Below are positions 17,296 to 26,942 of a DNA stretch of 64,000 bases, in pieces. Source of the stretch: Natronosalvus vescus (GTDB taxonomy: Archaea; Halobacteriota; Halobacteria; Halobacteriales; Natrialbaceae); assembly GCF_023973145.1 (NCBI RefSeq), contig NZ_CP099546.1:1674001-1738000 (forward strand), given 5' to 3'. The notes under the pieces are model-generated. The model saw nothing but the letters and a program-made list of their open reading frames with translations, had not been told where the DNA came from and searched no databases. Numbering within the stretch: the stretch's first letter is position 1; each line of letters begins with the position of its first letter. A program made the translations under genes and the position numbers.

Positions 17296-18246
17296 ATGAA
17301 CGAGACCCGACGGGCGGTTCTCGAGCAACTGGCGGCCGGCCCCGTCTCCGGCCCGGCGCTGGCGGACGACCTCGAGATTTCCCGTGCGGCCGTCTGGAAA
17401 CACGTCGAAGCGCTACGCGACGCCGGCTTCGAGATCGAAAGCACCGGTTCCGGATACCGCCTCGATGCCGACGCGGACACGATCGACGCCTACTCCGGGC
17501 CGGCGATCGAGTACGGGCTCGAGGCCCCCTTTTCGGTCGAGTTCCACGAGACGATCGGGAGCACGAACGATCGAGCGCGCGAACTGGCCGCCGCCGGGGA
17601 ATCGGACGTAGTCGTCGTCGCAGACGAACAGACCGGCGCACGGGGTCGCCTCGAGCGTGCCTGGGATTCGCCCTCGGGCGGCGTCTGGATGAGCGTCGTC
17701 TGTCGCCCCTCGATACCGCCGGCTCGAGCCCCACTGTACACGCTGGCCGGAGCCGTCGCGGTGACGCAGACGGCCCGGGAGGCGGGCGTCGACGCGGCGA
17801 TCAAGTGGCCGAATGACGTGATCGTTCCCGTCGGCGACGACGGCGCGTACCACAAACTCGCTGGAATTTTGACGGAGATGGAAGGTGAAACCGACCGAAT
17901 CGAGTGGCTCGTCATGGGAATCGGCCTCAATGCGAACCTCTCGAGGGAATCGCTGCCCGAAGGGGCGACCAGCGTTCGGGCGGAAGTTGGCGACGTCGAC
18001 CGTCGGATCTTCGTACAGCGAGTGCTCGAGGCGTTCGACGAGTATCGATCCGACCTCGAGGCGGTCGTTCCGGCCTGGCGTGACCTGGCGGCGACACCAG
18101 GCCAGCGCGTCCGGGTTGAAGTCGCGGACACGACGATCGTCGGTCGGGCTATCGACGTCACCGATCGGGGTGCCCTCCGCGTGGAAACTGACGACGGTGA
18201 GCGTACCGTGACGGCTGGCGACTGTGAGCACTTGCGGCCGGCGTGA
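17296..18246 (+). CDS. birA: Biotin--[acetyl-CoA-carboxylase] ligase with N-terminal HTH
   Basis: A 316-residue bifunctional BirA-like protein. Residues 1-60 form a winged helix (RAVLEQLAAGPVSGPALADDL, ISRAAVWKHVEALRDAGFEI). The catalytic domain starts near residue 75 with FHETIGSTNDRARELA, followed by the biotinyl-AMP loop TGARGRLERAWDSPSGG and the KWPNDV motif. The C-terminal SH3-like domain contains GQRVRVEV. It activates biotin with ATP and attaches it to carboxylase biotin carriers. The HTH may repress biotin genes, but none are adjacent. A TATA-like CGTTAAG lies about 28 bp before the ATG. Confidence 0.93.
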   Translation: MNETRRAVLEQLAAGPVSGPALADDLEISRAAVWKHVEALRDAGFEIESTGSGYRLDADADTIDAYSGPAIEYGLEAPFSVEFHETIGSTNDRARELAAAGESDVVVVADEQTGARGRLERAWDSPSGGVWMSVVCRPSIPPARAPLYTLAGAVAVTQTAREAGVDAAIKWPNDVIVPVGDDGAYHKLAGILTEMEGETDRIEWLVMGIGLNANLSRESLPEGATSVRAEVGDVDRRIFVQRVLEAFDEYRSDLEAVVPAWRDLAATPGQRVRVEVADTTIVGRAIDVTDRGALRVETDDGERTVTAGDCEHLRPA

Positions 18247-18388
18247 CCGCGCTCCTTTTTTATCGGTGAAACTGGCGGCTGACGGTTGACAATTGCTCCT
18301 CGAGCGTCTCGCAATTTCAATGGTATCTCGAGTTACCGTGCCCAAGTGCGTGGCCACTCCTCGAGCCGACCCTGGCCTCCTTCACCAC

Positions 18389-18871
18389 TTACTCGACGGT
18401 CGCCTGTGCGTTCTGGACGGAATCGGCGTCGTCATCGAGCGATTCGTCGACGCGGACGGTCAACACCGGGACGCCGGCTCGCCTGACGACCCGTTCGGTG
18501 ACGCTTCCGAGGAGGAGTCGGTCGATGCCCCCGCGTCCATGCGTGCCCATGACCACGAGATCGCAGTTGCCCGGTTGGGCCTGCGAGACGATCACTCGGC
18601 TCGGTGATCCTTCGAGCACCTGCGTTTCGACGGTGATGTCGTCTGGTGCGAGTTCGACCACCCGGTCGACCGCTGCCTGCCCTTCCTCACGCAGCGCATC
18701 GCTGATCCCGTCCCAGGCCGTTTCCATCGGCAACCCACCATAGTTTGCCGCGTTGACGACGTAGATCGCCCGGATCGTAGCGCCGTGTAGCTCTGCGAGG
18801 TCGATTGCGTACTCGACCGCGCGCTCGCCCTCCACCGAGCCGTCGGTGGGAACGAGGATACAGTCGTACAT
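18389..18871 (-). CDS. Universal stress protein, UspA family
   Basis: A 160-residue protein with MYDCILVPTDGSVEGERAVEYA at the N-terminus and the ATP-binding loop GTHGRGGIDRLLLGSVTERV (G-x2-G-x9-G-S) near residue 110. Such proteins form ATP-binding dimers that modulate stress survival. A TATA-like GTTATTATC on this strand (about 18902-18910) sits 30-40 bp upstream of the start. The gene is convergent with birA. The last ~20 residues are acidic and probably disordered. Confidence 0.92.
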   Translation of the reverse strand: MYDCILVPTDGSVEGERAVEYAIDLAELHGATIRAIYVVNAANYGGLPMETAWDGISDALREEGQAAVDRVVELAPDDITVETQVLEGSPSRVIVSQAQPGNCDLVVMGTHGRGGIDRLLLGSVTERVVRRAGVPVLTVRVDESLDDDADSVQNAQATVE

Positions 18872-18998
18872 GCGTTATCATTGTGCATACTCCCCCCAGG
18901 GATAATAACGTTGTCGTGAAACCGACGAAACCCGTCGTCAAACCCAGTCGAACCGCAACTGTCGGTGGATTGATTTACCGCCCGACCCTCGCGCCGGT

Positions 18999-19907
18999 AT
19001 GGAGACGAGACGGGTACTGCAGGTCGACGCGTTCACCGACGAGCCACTGACCGGCAACGCCGCCGGCGTCGTTCCCGACGGGGCGGGACTGTCAGCAGAG
19101 CAGATGCAAGCAATCGCACGCGAGGTCGCCGTCAGCGAAACCGCGTTTCTCAGCCCCAGTGGGTCCGACGAAGCCGACCGACGGATTCGCTACTTCACGC
19201 CGACCCAGGAGGTCGACCTCTGTGGGCACGCGACGATCGCCTCCTTCGGGCACCTTCACGAGGAAGGCATCGTCGAGACCGGCACCTCACGGCTCGAGAC
19301 GAACGTCGGCGTCCTCGAGATCGAGGTCGAATCCGACGGCACCGTCTGGATGACCCAGGACGTACCGACGATTCGGGAAGTCGACCTGGGTTACGGCGAG
19401 GTCGCGGACGCGCTTGGGGTCGATCGGGCCGCACTCGAGGGGGCATCAGCTGACCTTCCGCTGGCGGTATCCTCGACTGGTCTCCCCTTCCTCGTCGTCC
19501 CAATTACCTACCTCTCGGACGTCGGCTCCGCGGAACCGAACATGACGGCAATCGAGTCGCTGACCGACGGGATCGACGCCACCGGCATCTATCTGTTTAC
19601 GTTCGACGCCCTCGAGGCCGACTCGACGCTACACGGCCGGATGTTCGCCCCCGGCGCTGGGGTACCCGAAGATCCAGTCACCGGGACGGCGAGCGGGGCA
19701 GTCGGTGCCTACCTCGACCGATTCGACGCGTTCGATCCGCTCCCGGAGGAACTCGGACTCGAGCAAGGGCACTACGTCGACCGGCCGGGATCCGTTCGTG
19801 TTCGTGTTCGTGACTCGGTGGTGCAGGTCGGCGGTCGTGCAGTGACGGCACTCGACGGATCGATCGTCGTCCCAGACGCTGCGGACGACGACATTCTCGA
19901 GGCGTAA
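18999..19907 (+). CDS. PhzF family isomerase/epimerase
   Basis: A 302-residue protein. The N-terminus, RRVLQVDAFTDEPLTGNAAGVV, carries the PhzF pattern, with a catalytic glutamate in EVAVSETAFL. The second half repeats the fold with GRMFAPGAGVPEDPVTGTASGAVGAYL, the typical DPVTGSA-like motif. PhzF relatives are diaminopimelate-epimerase-fold isomerases; only a few make phenazines. There are no phenazine genes here, so the substrate is unknown. It is transcribed alone, divergent from the usp gene. Confidence 0.88.
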   Translation: METRRVLQVDAFTDEPLTGNAAGVVPDGAGLSAEQMQAIAREVAVSETAFLSPSGSDEADRRIRYFTPTQEVDLCGHATIASFGHLHEEGIVETGTSRLETNVGVLEIEVESDGTVWMTQDVPTIREVDLGYGEVADALGVDRAALEGASADLPLAVSSTGLPFLVVPITYLSDVGSAEPNMTAIESLTDGIDATGIYLFTFDALEADSTLHGRMFAPGAGVPEDPVTGTASGAVGAYLDRFDAFDPLPEELGLEQGHYVDRPGSVRVRVRDSVVQVGGRAVTALDGSIVVPDAADDDILEA

Positions 19908-19953
19908 AACGTCCTCCGGGTGTCGACTATTCGTTTCGCATATTTGGTATCGA

Positions 19954-20589
19954 TTACTCGTCTAGCGGATCGGATCGGTCGTCGTCCGATGGTGCGGAGG
20001 GTTGCGATTGTGTGGACGATTGCGATTGTGATGAGCGCCCACTCGTCGTCTCGCGGCTCCCACTCGATGTCTGGCTGTCCGTCCCCGATGGACCGCGCCG
20101 ATTGGACGCTGTCGAGGATCCCTCGAGCGCGGGCGTCTCCGAACTGTCTTCGAGCACCGATTGTTCGTCGAAGGCGGCGGCGTGTTCGGCGCGTTTGAGT
20201 TCCTGAACGCTCCGGCGTGTTTCGGCGATGTCCTCTTCCATGTCGGTGAGACGGCCATCGAGTGCTTGCAACACGTCGCTCTTGAGCGTCTGATGATCGA
20301 ACTGGCGAGCCGCCTCTCGCCCGGCCGCTCGAGGCAGCGTGTGAAACAGCGCGATCGACTTACCGAACTGCCAGACGGCGATACCGAGAAGCGCGAATGC
20401 GACCGTCACCATCGGCCGTGACGCGTCGATCGCGGGCCGCGGATCGAGTGGATCCGAGACGAGCACGCCGATAGATCCCCAGAATCCGGCGAGAAAACCG
20501 ATGACGACGAGCAATCCCCCCAGGAGAAACGAACCGATAGCCACGGTGCGATGCACGAGCCCCCACTTTACGGTGTGTGGTACGTCCAT
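19954..20589 (-). CDS. Membrane protein with coiled coil and Ser/Gln-rich tail
   Basis: A 211-residue protein. The start at 20589 (MDVPHTVKWGLVHRTVAIGSF) was preferred over an upstream in-frame ATG. There are two membrane segments (about 11-36 and 59-77). A cytosolic helix likely to form a coiled coil contains LDGRLTDMEEDIAETRRSVQEL. The low-complexity C-terminus is rich in S, T and Q and ends DDDRSDPLDE. I do not recognise a family. The architecture resembles a membrane-anchored scaffold. The next gene in the same orientation is also a small membrane protein, 81 bp upstream. Confidence 0.65.
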   Translation of the reverse strand: MDVPHTVKWGLVHRTVAIGSFLLGGLLVVIGFLAGFWGSIGVLVSDPLDPRPAIDASRPMVTVAFALLGIAVWQFGKSIALFHTLPRAAGREAARQFDHQTLKSDVLQALDGRLTDMEEDIAETRRSVQELKRAEHAAAFDEQSVLEDSSETPALEGSSTASNRRGPSGTDSQTSSGSRETTSGRSSQSQSSTQSQPSAPSDDDRSDPLDE

Positions 20590-20670
20590 GGCGGGTGCCA
20601 CACTCTCGAGAGGTATAATCACTGCGACGAACCTGTCAGTATCGGCACCCGTCCAGTCGTCACCGACCCC

Positions 20671-21003
20671 TCAGGAGTGATCGCTCGACGCCGGGTCGGT
20701 ACGCCAGATGTCGGGCAACAGGTCGAATCGACTCCCGAAGAGGAGCGCGACGCCCACCACCAGCGAGCCGAAAAAGAGGACGAAAAACGTCGACCCACCG
20801 GGGGCGAGTACGAGTGCGACCGCGGCTCCGACCCACGCCAGCCAGGCGATGGCCTCCCAGGGGTAACCGTCGTAGAGACGCCAGACGGAAAGCGAGAGTA
20901 GAAACCCGCCAAACGCGGCACCGAGAAGCGGCGTCTCGATCACGTACGAGAGCGCCACGAGCGCGACGAACCCGATGAAGGCGGTGTAGTCGAAACGGTT
21001 CAT
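20671..21003 (-). CDS. Small polytopic membrane protein, unrecognised
   Basis: A 110-residue protein with four hydrophobic segments (about 7-22, 27-42, 50-68 and 72-90). The loops between them are short, and the hydrophilic C-terminus ends IWRTDPASSDHS. It contains no signature I can place. It lies in the same orientation as, and just upstream of, the coiled-coil membrane protein gene, so the two may be co-transcribed. Confidence 0.65.
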   Translation of the reverse strand: MNRFDYTAFIGFVALVALSYVIETPLLGAAFGGFLLSLSVWRLYDGYPWEAIAWLAWVGAAVALVLAPGGSTFFVLFFGSLVVGVALLFGSRFDLLPDIWRTDPASSDHS

Positions 21004-21071
21004 CTCGTTCGGTACTGTGGACGGTGAGGAAAAACGTGTATCGGTATCGATTCGACGGCGGTTGGGCTGTA

Positions 21072-21125
21072 TTACCAGTGCCCCTCTCTCGGTTATCCGT
21101 TACCAGTGCCCCTCTCTCAGTTATC
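21072..21125. repeat. Two 26-bp direct repeats (period 28)
   Basis: TTACCAGTGCCCCTCTCTC followed by GGTTATC (21072-21097) recurs as the same sequence with AGTTATC (21100-21125), one mismatch. The pair sits between the 3' end of the decarboxylase gene and the start of the membrane-protein gene. It may be a recent slippage duplication or tandem operator sites. Confidence 0.75.
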
Positions 21126-21127
21126 AG

Positions 21128-22252
21128 CTACAACGGCGCGGAGGAGCGCTCGCGCACGGTGGGCGCCGCCAGGTCGTCGACGAACGACTCGAGCATCGAT
21201 CGGGTGACGTGGGGCATACAGACCACTCGAAGTTCACCGTTACCCGTCCGTGAGATGCGCCACCCTTTCGACCGGAGTGCGTCGAACGTCCCGGTCGGCA
21301 CGGCGGCGGCCACGAGTGGGAGCGTCGGTTCGACGACGTCGTAGCCCAGGCCCTCGAGTGTGGCCGCGAGCCAGTCGGCGTTCGCCTGTGATCGCTCGTA
21401 CTGGGCCGCGTAGCCGTCCGGCCACAGCGCCTCGAACGCGGCGACGGTACTCGCGACCCCTGCGCCGGATCGGGTTCCGGTGAGCGTGGCCTGGGCGGTC
21501 GTCTCGAGATAGGGGGTGTCGACTGCGAGCTCGTCGAGCAGCGCCGCCTCGCGGACGAGCAACCCGCCGGCGGGGACGGCCGCCTGTCCCATCTTGTGTG
21601 GGTCGATGGTCATCGTGTCGATCCGAGCGTGTGAGAAGTTCCACTGATAGTCCGTAAACGGGAGCACGAAGCCACCCCAGGCGGCGTCGACGTGACACAG
21701 CGCACCAGCGTCGTGAGCGATCCTCGCCAGTTCGGGAATCGGATCGACCCGCCCGTACTCCGTCGTCCCTGCCACGCCGACGACCAGTGCCGTGTCCTCG
21801 TCGATGCTCTCGGAGACAGCATCGATGTCGACGCGATGATTCTCGTCGGTCGGCACGATTCGGAGCTCGATCCCGAGCAGGTCTGCGGCCTTTCGAAAGC
21901 TGAAGTGACCCGATTCAGGCAGAACGACGTTCGGGGTGGGGGTGTTCACGCGTTCGCGGGCGATACGAACGGCCTGGATGTTCGCTTCGGTACCGCCGCT
22001 CGCGATGTAGCCGGCAGGTTCCTCGAGGCCGGTAATCTCGCCGAGGGCCGTAATGGCATCGTCCTCGAGGGCCGCCACCGTCGGATACGTCCCTGGGTCG
22101 CCCGGGTTCGTCGCGAGAAACTGGAGGGCTGCCTCGCGGGCGTCCGGATGGGGCTCCGTACACATCGACGAGAGCACCCGATCGAACGACTGGGGCTTCG
22201 CTCGCATATCTCCGGAGAGCGGGGGCACAGGTTTATTCGTTGTGCTATCCAT
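21128..22252 (-). CDS. mfnA: PLP-dependent aspartate/tyrosine decarboxylase (MfnA family)
   Basis: A 374-residue group II decarboxylase. Visible are [14 protein letters not shown] (PLP phosphate loop), HVDAAWGGF (ring-stacking Asp/Ala region) and TIDPHKMGQ with the Schiff-base lysine, about K220. In methanogens MfnA makes tyramine for methanofuran. Haloarchaea do not make methanofuran, and archaeal homologues are known to decarboxylate L-aspartate to beta-alanine for CoA synthesis. That is therefore the more probable role here (an inference). The gene is divergent from thiE with only 75 bp between the starts. Confidence 0.88.
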   Translation of the reverse strand: MDSTTNKPVPPLSGDMRAKPQSFDRVLSSMCTEPHPDAREAALQFLATNPGDPGTYPTVAALEDDAITALGEITGLEEPAGYIASGGTEANIQAVRIARERVNTPTPNVVLPESGHFSFRKAADLLGIELRIVPTDENHRVDIDAVSESIDEDTALVVGVAGTTEYGRVDPIPELARIAHDAGALCHVDAAWGGFVLPFTDYQWNFSHARIDTMTIDPHKMGQAAVPAGGLLVREAALLDELAVDTPYLETTAQATLTGTRSGAGVASTVAAFEALWPDGYAAQYERSQANADWLAATLEGLGYDVVEPTLPLVAAAVPTGTFDALRSKGWRISRTGNGELRVVCMPHVTRSMLESFVDDLAAPTVRERSSAPL

Positions 22253-22327
22253 GCGGAAAGATGAGTGTTACCCGTTCGCACATGTCGTTTCGAAGCTGCT
22301 TACTTTCCCCTCTACCACAGTCCCTGT

Positions 22328-22966
22328 ATGGCTGTCGATCCATCCGAATGGCGAACCTACCTCGTCACCCAGGAGTCGATCTCCACCGGTCGGTCGACCC
22401 TCGAGATCGTCGAAGCAGCGCTTGAGGGCGGTATCGACGTGGTACAGCTTCGAGAAAAGGAGATGTCGGCACACGATCGGTACGAACTCGGGCGGACGCT
22501 TCGAGACCGGACGAGAGCGGCCGGGGTGCCGCTGATCGTCAACGACCGGGTTGACCTGGCACTGGCGATCGACGCCGACGGCGTCCACGTCGGGCAGTCG
22601 GATCTCCCGGTACCCGTTGCCCGTGAGCTTCTGGGATCCGATCGGATCGTGGGCTGCTCGGCGTCGACGGTGGCGGAAGCGAGACGGACCGAAGCCGACG
22701 GCGCGGATTACCTGGGTGTCGGCGCAGTGTACGGCACGTCGTCGAAGGACGTCGACCCCGACGAGGACGGGATCGGGCCCCAGCGAATCGCGACGATCAC
22801 CGACGCCGTCTCGATTCCCGTCGTCGGAATCGGCGGCATCACCGCCGAAAACGCTCGAGCCGTGCGCGAAGCCGGGGCGGCTGGTGTCGCAGTGATCAGT
22901 GAGATTACGACGGCGGACGATCCGAAAACGGCGACCGAACGGTTGAGGAGGGCCTGCCAACTATAA
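22328..22966 (+). CDS. thiE: Thiamine-phosphate synthase
   Basis: A 212-residue TIM-barrel protein. ATG 22328 (MAVDPSEWRTYLVTQ) was chosen over a frame 21 codons longer. The signature motifs are DVVQLREKEMS, IVNDRVDLALAIDADGVHVGQSD, ADYLGVGAVYGTSSKD and VVGIGGITAENA. ThiE joins hydroxymethylpyrimidine-PP and thiazole-P to form thiamine phosphate. In some archaea the synthase is the unrelated ThiN; here a classical ThiE is present. The gene precedes menA by 64 bp but appears functionally unrelated to it. Confidence 0.95.
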   Translation: MAVDPSEWRTYLVTQESISTGRSTLEIVEAALEGGIDVVQLREKEMSAHDRYELGRTLRDRTRAAGVPLIVNDRVDLALAIDADGVHVGQSDLPVPVARELLGSDRIVGCSASTVAEARRTEADGADYLGVGAVYGTSSKDVDPDEDGIGPQRIATITDAVSIPVVGIGGITAENARAVREAGAAGVAVISEITTADDPKTATERLRRACQL

Positions 22967-23030
22967 AAATGCCGGCATCGATGGACGGCAATGCCAACGT
23001 TAACACTTCCTCGAGTGACACACTGTGGTA

Positions 23031-23963
23031 ATGAGTACGGCTGAGGTCTCACGAACGAAAGCCTGGGTGATGGCCGCTCGGCCCCAGACGCTGCCTGCAG
23101 CCGCCGCTCCGATTCTCGTCGGGACGGGGCTGGCGGTTCACGAAGGGGTGTTCGCCCCGCTCCCCGCGCTCATGGCGTTTATCGGTGCAGCACTGATCCA
23201 GATCGGAACCAACTTCGCCAACGATTACTACGACGCGAAAAAGGGTGCCGATACGGACGACCGGGACGGATTTACCCGGGTTACCCAGTCGGGCCTCATC
23301 GATGCCTCGCAGGTCAAACTGGCAACTATCGTCACCTTCGCCCTGGCCATCCTGTCGGGAACGTACCTCGTGTACATCGGCGGGCTTCCGATCCTCGTCA
23401 TCGGTCTCGTGAGCGTGGCGTGTGGCTGGGCGTACACCGGCGGACCCTACCCACTCGGCTACCACGGCCTCGGCGACCTGTTCGTGTTCGTCTTCTTCGG
23501 GGTCGTCGCCGTCGTCGGCACGTTCTACGTGCAAGCTGTCGCCCACCTCGAGCCACTGACGCTGACCATCCCTGCCGGAACGCTCCCCCGTGAGGCGTTC
23601 ATCGCCAGCCTCCCCGTTTCCGGCCTCTCGACGGCGATTCTCGTCGTCAACAACATTCGTGACCGGGAAACCGACGCGGCAACGGGGAAACGGACGCTCG
23701 CCGTCAGACTCGGCTATCGCTGGAGCCGTCTCGAGTACGTCGCCCTGCTCGCCCTCGCGTACCTCACCCCACTGTGGTTCTGGCTGGGAGAAGGGTTCAA
23801 CCCGACGGTGCTGTTGCCGCTGGTGACGCTCCCGTACGCCGCGCTGGTGGCACGGACGGTCTGTACCAGAACCGACGGAGCGGCGTTGAACCCCGCCCTC
23901 GAGCAGACCGGGAAGCTGTTAGCCGGCTACTCGCTCCTGTTCGCCATCGGCGTGGTGATCTAA
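23031..23963 (+). CDS. menA: 1,4-dihydroxy-2-naphthoate polyprenyltransferase
   Basis: A 310-residue integral membrane protein with about eight or nine helices. ATG 23031 ([21 protein letters not shown]) is preferred over a GTG two codons earlier. The UbiA-type aspartate-rich motif is [14 protein letters not shown], and the second is [22 protein letters not shown]. It prenylates dihydroxynaphthoate to demethylmenaquinone in the membrane. The next gene starts at 23965, two bases after its stop, and a 4-bp overlap then joins menC to menE, so menA-menC-menE form one operon for the respiratory quinone. Confidence 0.94.
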   Translation: MSTAEVSRTKAWVMAARPQTLPAAAAPILVGTGLAVHEGVFAPLPALMAFIGAALIQIGTNFANDYYDAKKGADTDDRDGFTRVTQSGLIDASQVKLATIVTFALAILSGTYLVYIGGLPILVIGLVSVACGWAYTGGPYPLGYHGLGDLFVFVFFGVVAVVGTFYVQAVAHLEPLTLTIPAGTLPREAFIASLPVSGLSTAILVVNNIRDRETDAATGKRTLAVRLGYRWSRLEYVALLALAYLTPLWFWLGEGFNPTVLLPLVTLPYAALVARTVCTRTDGAALNPALEQTGKLLAGYSLLFAIGVVI

Positions 23964-23964
23964 C

Positions 23965-25011
23965 GTGGCGTTCGACATGGATTTTCGCCCCTTCGAACTC
24001 GACCTCGAGGAGCCGTTCACGACGGCACAGGGGACGATCACCAGCCGCGACGGGTTCCTGATCCGCGTCGAACACGAAGGCGTGATCGGCGTCGGGGAGG
24101 CGACGCCGCTTCCCGGCTGGACGGAATCGTACGAGGATTGTCGGGAAGCGCTCGAGGCGGCCGAATCGGCTGCCTCGGAGGGATCCGGCGCGGCACTCGA
24201 GGCGGTGGAGGAGACCGCGGCGGCGAGACACGGCGTCTCCCTCGCCATCGCCGATCTGTACGCGACGCGGGCCGCTCGGCCGCTGTATCAGTACCTCGGC
24301 GACGCCAGCCGAGTCGCCAGAGTACCGGTGAACGCGACGGTCGGCGACGCCGATCCCGACTCGACGGCCCAGGCGGTTCGACGGGCCGTCGATCGCGGGT
24401 TTCGAAGCTGCAAACTCAAAGTCGGCAGCCGCTCTTTCGACGACGATCTCGAGCGCGTTCAGCGGGCTCGATCGGCGGCTGGTGAGGAGGTCGAACTCCG
24501 CGTCGACGCCAACGGCGCCTGGACGTTCGACGAGGCAGTTCGGGCTATCGACGAACTCGCCGAACACGACGTGTCGATCGTCGAGCAACCGTTGCCCGGT
24601 GGAGCGCTCGAGGGACACGCCGAACTTCGCGGGCGGGGCGTCCGAATTGCACTCGACGAGGGAATACTCGAGCACGGCGTCGACGCGATCTGTAGCGCCG
24701 AGGCAGCCGACGTACTCGTGTTGAAGCCGATGGCGCTGGGCGGACTCGACGTCGCCCGCGAGATCGTCGCCTGGATCAGCGAACTCGGGATCGAACCGCT
24801 GGTGACGACGACGATCGATGGCGTGGTGGCCCGGACGGCCGCCGTCCACCTGGCTGCGGCGATTCCAGACGTGCGTCCCTGCGGCCTCGCGACGGGTGAC
24901 CTTCTCGCGGACGACCTCGGCCGTGACCCCGTCTTCATCGAGAAGGGGGCCGCCGTCGTTCCGCAGGCGAAGGGGCTGGGTATCGACGACATCTGGGGGG
25001 CGACCGAATGA
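23965..25011 (+). CDS. menC: o-Succinylbenzoate synthase (enolase superfamily)
   Basis: A 348-residue protein with a GTG start immediately after menA. Enolase-superfamily features include GEATPLPGWTES in the capping domain and CKLKVGSRSFDDDLERV with the KxK catalytic lysine. The metal ligands follow in ELRVDANGAW, IVEQPLP and IALDEGI. The second catalytic lysine is in VLVLKPMALGG. It dehydrates SHCHC to o-succinylbenzoate. Related muconate-lactonizing or N-acylamino-acid racemase activity is possible for such sequences, but the position between menA and menE settles the main role. Confidence 0.92.
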   Translation: MAFDMDFRPFELDLEEPFTTAQGTITSRDGFLIRVEHEGVIGVGEATPLPGWTESYEDCREALEAAESAASEGSGAALEAVEETAAARHGVSLAIADLYATRAARPLYQYLGDASRVARVPVNATVGDADPDSTAQAVRRAVDRGFRSCKLKVGSRSFDDDLERVQRARSAAGEEVELRVDANGAWTFDEAVRAIDELAEHDVSIVEQPLPGGALEGHAELRGRGVRIALDEGILEHGVDAICSAEAADVLVLKPMALGGLDVAREIVAWISELGIEPLVTTTIDGVVARTAAVHLAAAIPDVRPCGLATGDLLADDLGRDPVFIEKGAAVVPQAKGLGIDDIWGATE

Positions 25012-26570
25012 CCGGGCTCGAGTGGGCGACCGACGACTTGCTCGCTCGCCGGACGGCGGCCACGCCGGAGCGGTTGGCGCTCACCGACGTCGACACGGAT
25101 CGCCGATGGACGTACCGGGAGCTTGACGCGGCAGTCGAGGCCCTCACAACACGGCTCCCTGGAAGGCCCGGTGACCGAATTGGTGTCCTGCTCTCGACAC
25201 GCCCCGCGTTCGTCCACCTGCTGTTCGCGGCGATGCGGGCCGACCGGACGCTGGTGCTGTTGAACGTCGAGGAGACGGGGAGCGAGTTGGCGTCGAAAGC
25301 CGCTCGATCGGACGTCACAGCCCTGATCTGCGAAGAACGGACGGAGGAACTGGCTCGAGAGAGTGCCGGCGACCATCCTGTGTACGTTCTCGAGGAAGTG
25401 AATCGGGATGCAGGGTCGGCGTCGTCACTGACGCAACTCGAGGGAGGTGGGAACGACACTCACGTGCTCGATCACGATCCTATCGACCTCGCCGCCGACG
25501 AATCCGACCTGTTGATCGCGTTCACCTCCGGCACGTCGGGGGAGCCAAAAGCGGTACGACTCACGCCGACGAACCTCGTCTCGAGCGCGACCGCTTCGGC
25601 GTTCCGGCTCGGCGTCTCCCCCGACGACCGGTGGCTCTGTTGCCTGCCGATGTATCACATGGGTGGGCTCGCGCCGGTCTTCCGGTCGGCGCTGTACGGA
25701 ACGACGGTCGTCCTCCAGCGGTCGTTCGATCCCAAACGCACCGGCAAACTCCTCGAGACCGCTGGCGTAACCGGTGTCTCGCTCGTCCCGACGATGCTGA
25801 CCCGACTGCTCGAGGCGGGCTGGACGCCGGGGGAGCACCTGCGATTCGTCCTGCTGGGTGGCGCGCCGGCCGGCGAGGAACTGCTCGAGCGCTGTCGCCG
25901 CCAGGGGGTGCCAGTGTACCCGACGTACGGGATGACCGAGACGGCTTCCCAGATCGCGACGACGACGCCGGAAGCGGCGTTTTCACACCCGGGAACGGTC
26001 GGGCAGCCGCTCGTCTATACCGACGTCTCGATCATCGGCGACGACGGTACTCCAGTTGGTGCAGGCGAAACCGGCGAAATCGTCGTCTCGGGCCCGACGG
26101 TAACGCCCGGCTATCTCGAGCCAGAGCGAACGGATGCGGCGTTCGGCGAGCACGGCCTCCACACCGGCGACATCGGCCGACGCGACGACGATGGCCGGCT
26201 GTGGGTGCTGGATCGAAAATCGGATCGGATCGTCACCGGCGGGGAGAACGTCGATCCGGGCGAGGTGCAGGCCGTGCTCGAGGAACATCCAGCGGTCACG
26301 GACGCCACAGTCGTCGGCCTGCCCGACCCTGAGTGGGGCGAACGAGTTGGCGCGCTCGTCGTCGACGAAACCGGAGCGGCCGCGGACGACTCGAGCCTCG
26401 AGCCACACACGCTCCGTTCGTTCTGTCGAAAACGATTGGCTGGCTTCAAATGTCCAAAAACCATCGCTCTGGCGGCGTCGCTTCCACGAACCCACTCGGG
26501 AACCGTCGATCGGGAGGCCGTCGAACAGCGGCTTTTGAACGAGGGCGTCGACGTCTCGAGCGAACTCTGA
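25008..26570 (+). CDS. menE: o-Succinylbenzoate--CoA ligase
   Basis: A 520-residue adenylate-forming enzyme overlapping menC by four bases (ATGA). The P-loop-like motif is LIAFTSGTSGEPKAVRLT (about residue 168). Others are YPTYGMTETASQI, the hinge HTGDIGRRDDDGRLWVLDRKSDRIVTGGENV, and a C-terminal catalytic lysine region ending RTHSGTVDREAV. It activates o-succinylbenzoate with ATP and CoA. The rest of the pathway (menF, menD, menB) is not in the window. Confidence 0.94.
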   Translation: MTGLEWATDDLLARRTAATPERLALTDVDTDRRWTYRELDAAVEALTTRLPGRPGDRIGVLLSTRPAFVHLLFAAMRADRTLVLLNVEETGSELASKAARSDVTALICEERTEELARESAGDHPVYVLEEVNRDAGSASSLTQLEGGGNDTHVLDHDPIDLAADESDLLIAFTSGTSGEPKAVRLTPTNLVSSATASAFRLGVSPDDRWLCCLPMYHMGGLAPVFRSALYGTTVVLQRSFDPKRTGKLLETAGVTGVSLVPTMLTRLLEAGWTPGEHLRFVLLGGAPAGEELLERCRRQGVPVYPTYGMTETASQIATTTPEAAFSHPGTVGQPLVYTDVSIIGDDGTPVGAGETGEIVVSGPTVTPGYLEPERTDAAFGEHGLHTGDIGRRDDDGRLWVLDRKSDRIVTGGENVDPGEVQAVLEEHPAVTDATVVGLPDPEWGERVGALVVDETGAAADDSSLEPHTLRSFCRKRLAGFKCPKTIALAASLPRTHSGTVDREAVEQRLLNEGVDVSSEL

Positions 26571-26732
26571 ACTGCTGAAGCGGTCATCGATCGAGCCTGA
26601 AAGCCAGAATCGCCCGTTTTCGCCGGTTTTGCATCTTCATCCGTTTTATTCTTTCTGGACAGGAGTTGGCGACTCACCGACCGATGTCTGACACAGAGTT
26701 ATGGTGCTGTAGTGGTGATCGAAGACGCACCC

Positions 26733-26891
26733 ATGACCTCGATAGTCCCCCATCAGGAGCAACTTACCGTCGTCGCCGCGCTGGCGTTTGTCTGTAGCGT
26801 CGGCGTGGGGTGGACGTTTCCGTCGCTCGAGTCGAACGCGTTTCTCGTGGTGAGCGGGATCTCGTTCGTCTCGTTGTACGCGAACGCCTGA
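26733..26891 (+). CDS. 52-residue two-helix membrane protein, unrecognised
   Basis: A short open frame from ATG 26733 to TGA 26889. After a polar N-terminus (MTSIVPHQEQ) come two hydrophobic helices (TVVAALAFVCSVGVGWTF, then AFLVVSGISFVSLYANA) separated by PSLESN. Third positions are G/C-rich, as in neighbouring genes. There is no family assignment. It lies between menE and the NRDE gene in the same orientation. Confidence 0.5.
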   Translation: MTSIVPHQEQLTVVAALAFVCSVGVGWTFPSLESNAFLVVSGISFVSLYANA

Positions 26892-26942
26892 TCGGAACGT
26901 CGCTGAAACAGTTCTAAACCCCTCGAGCGCCTCTCTTCTCCT

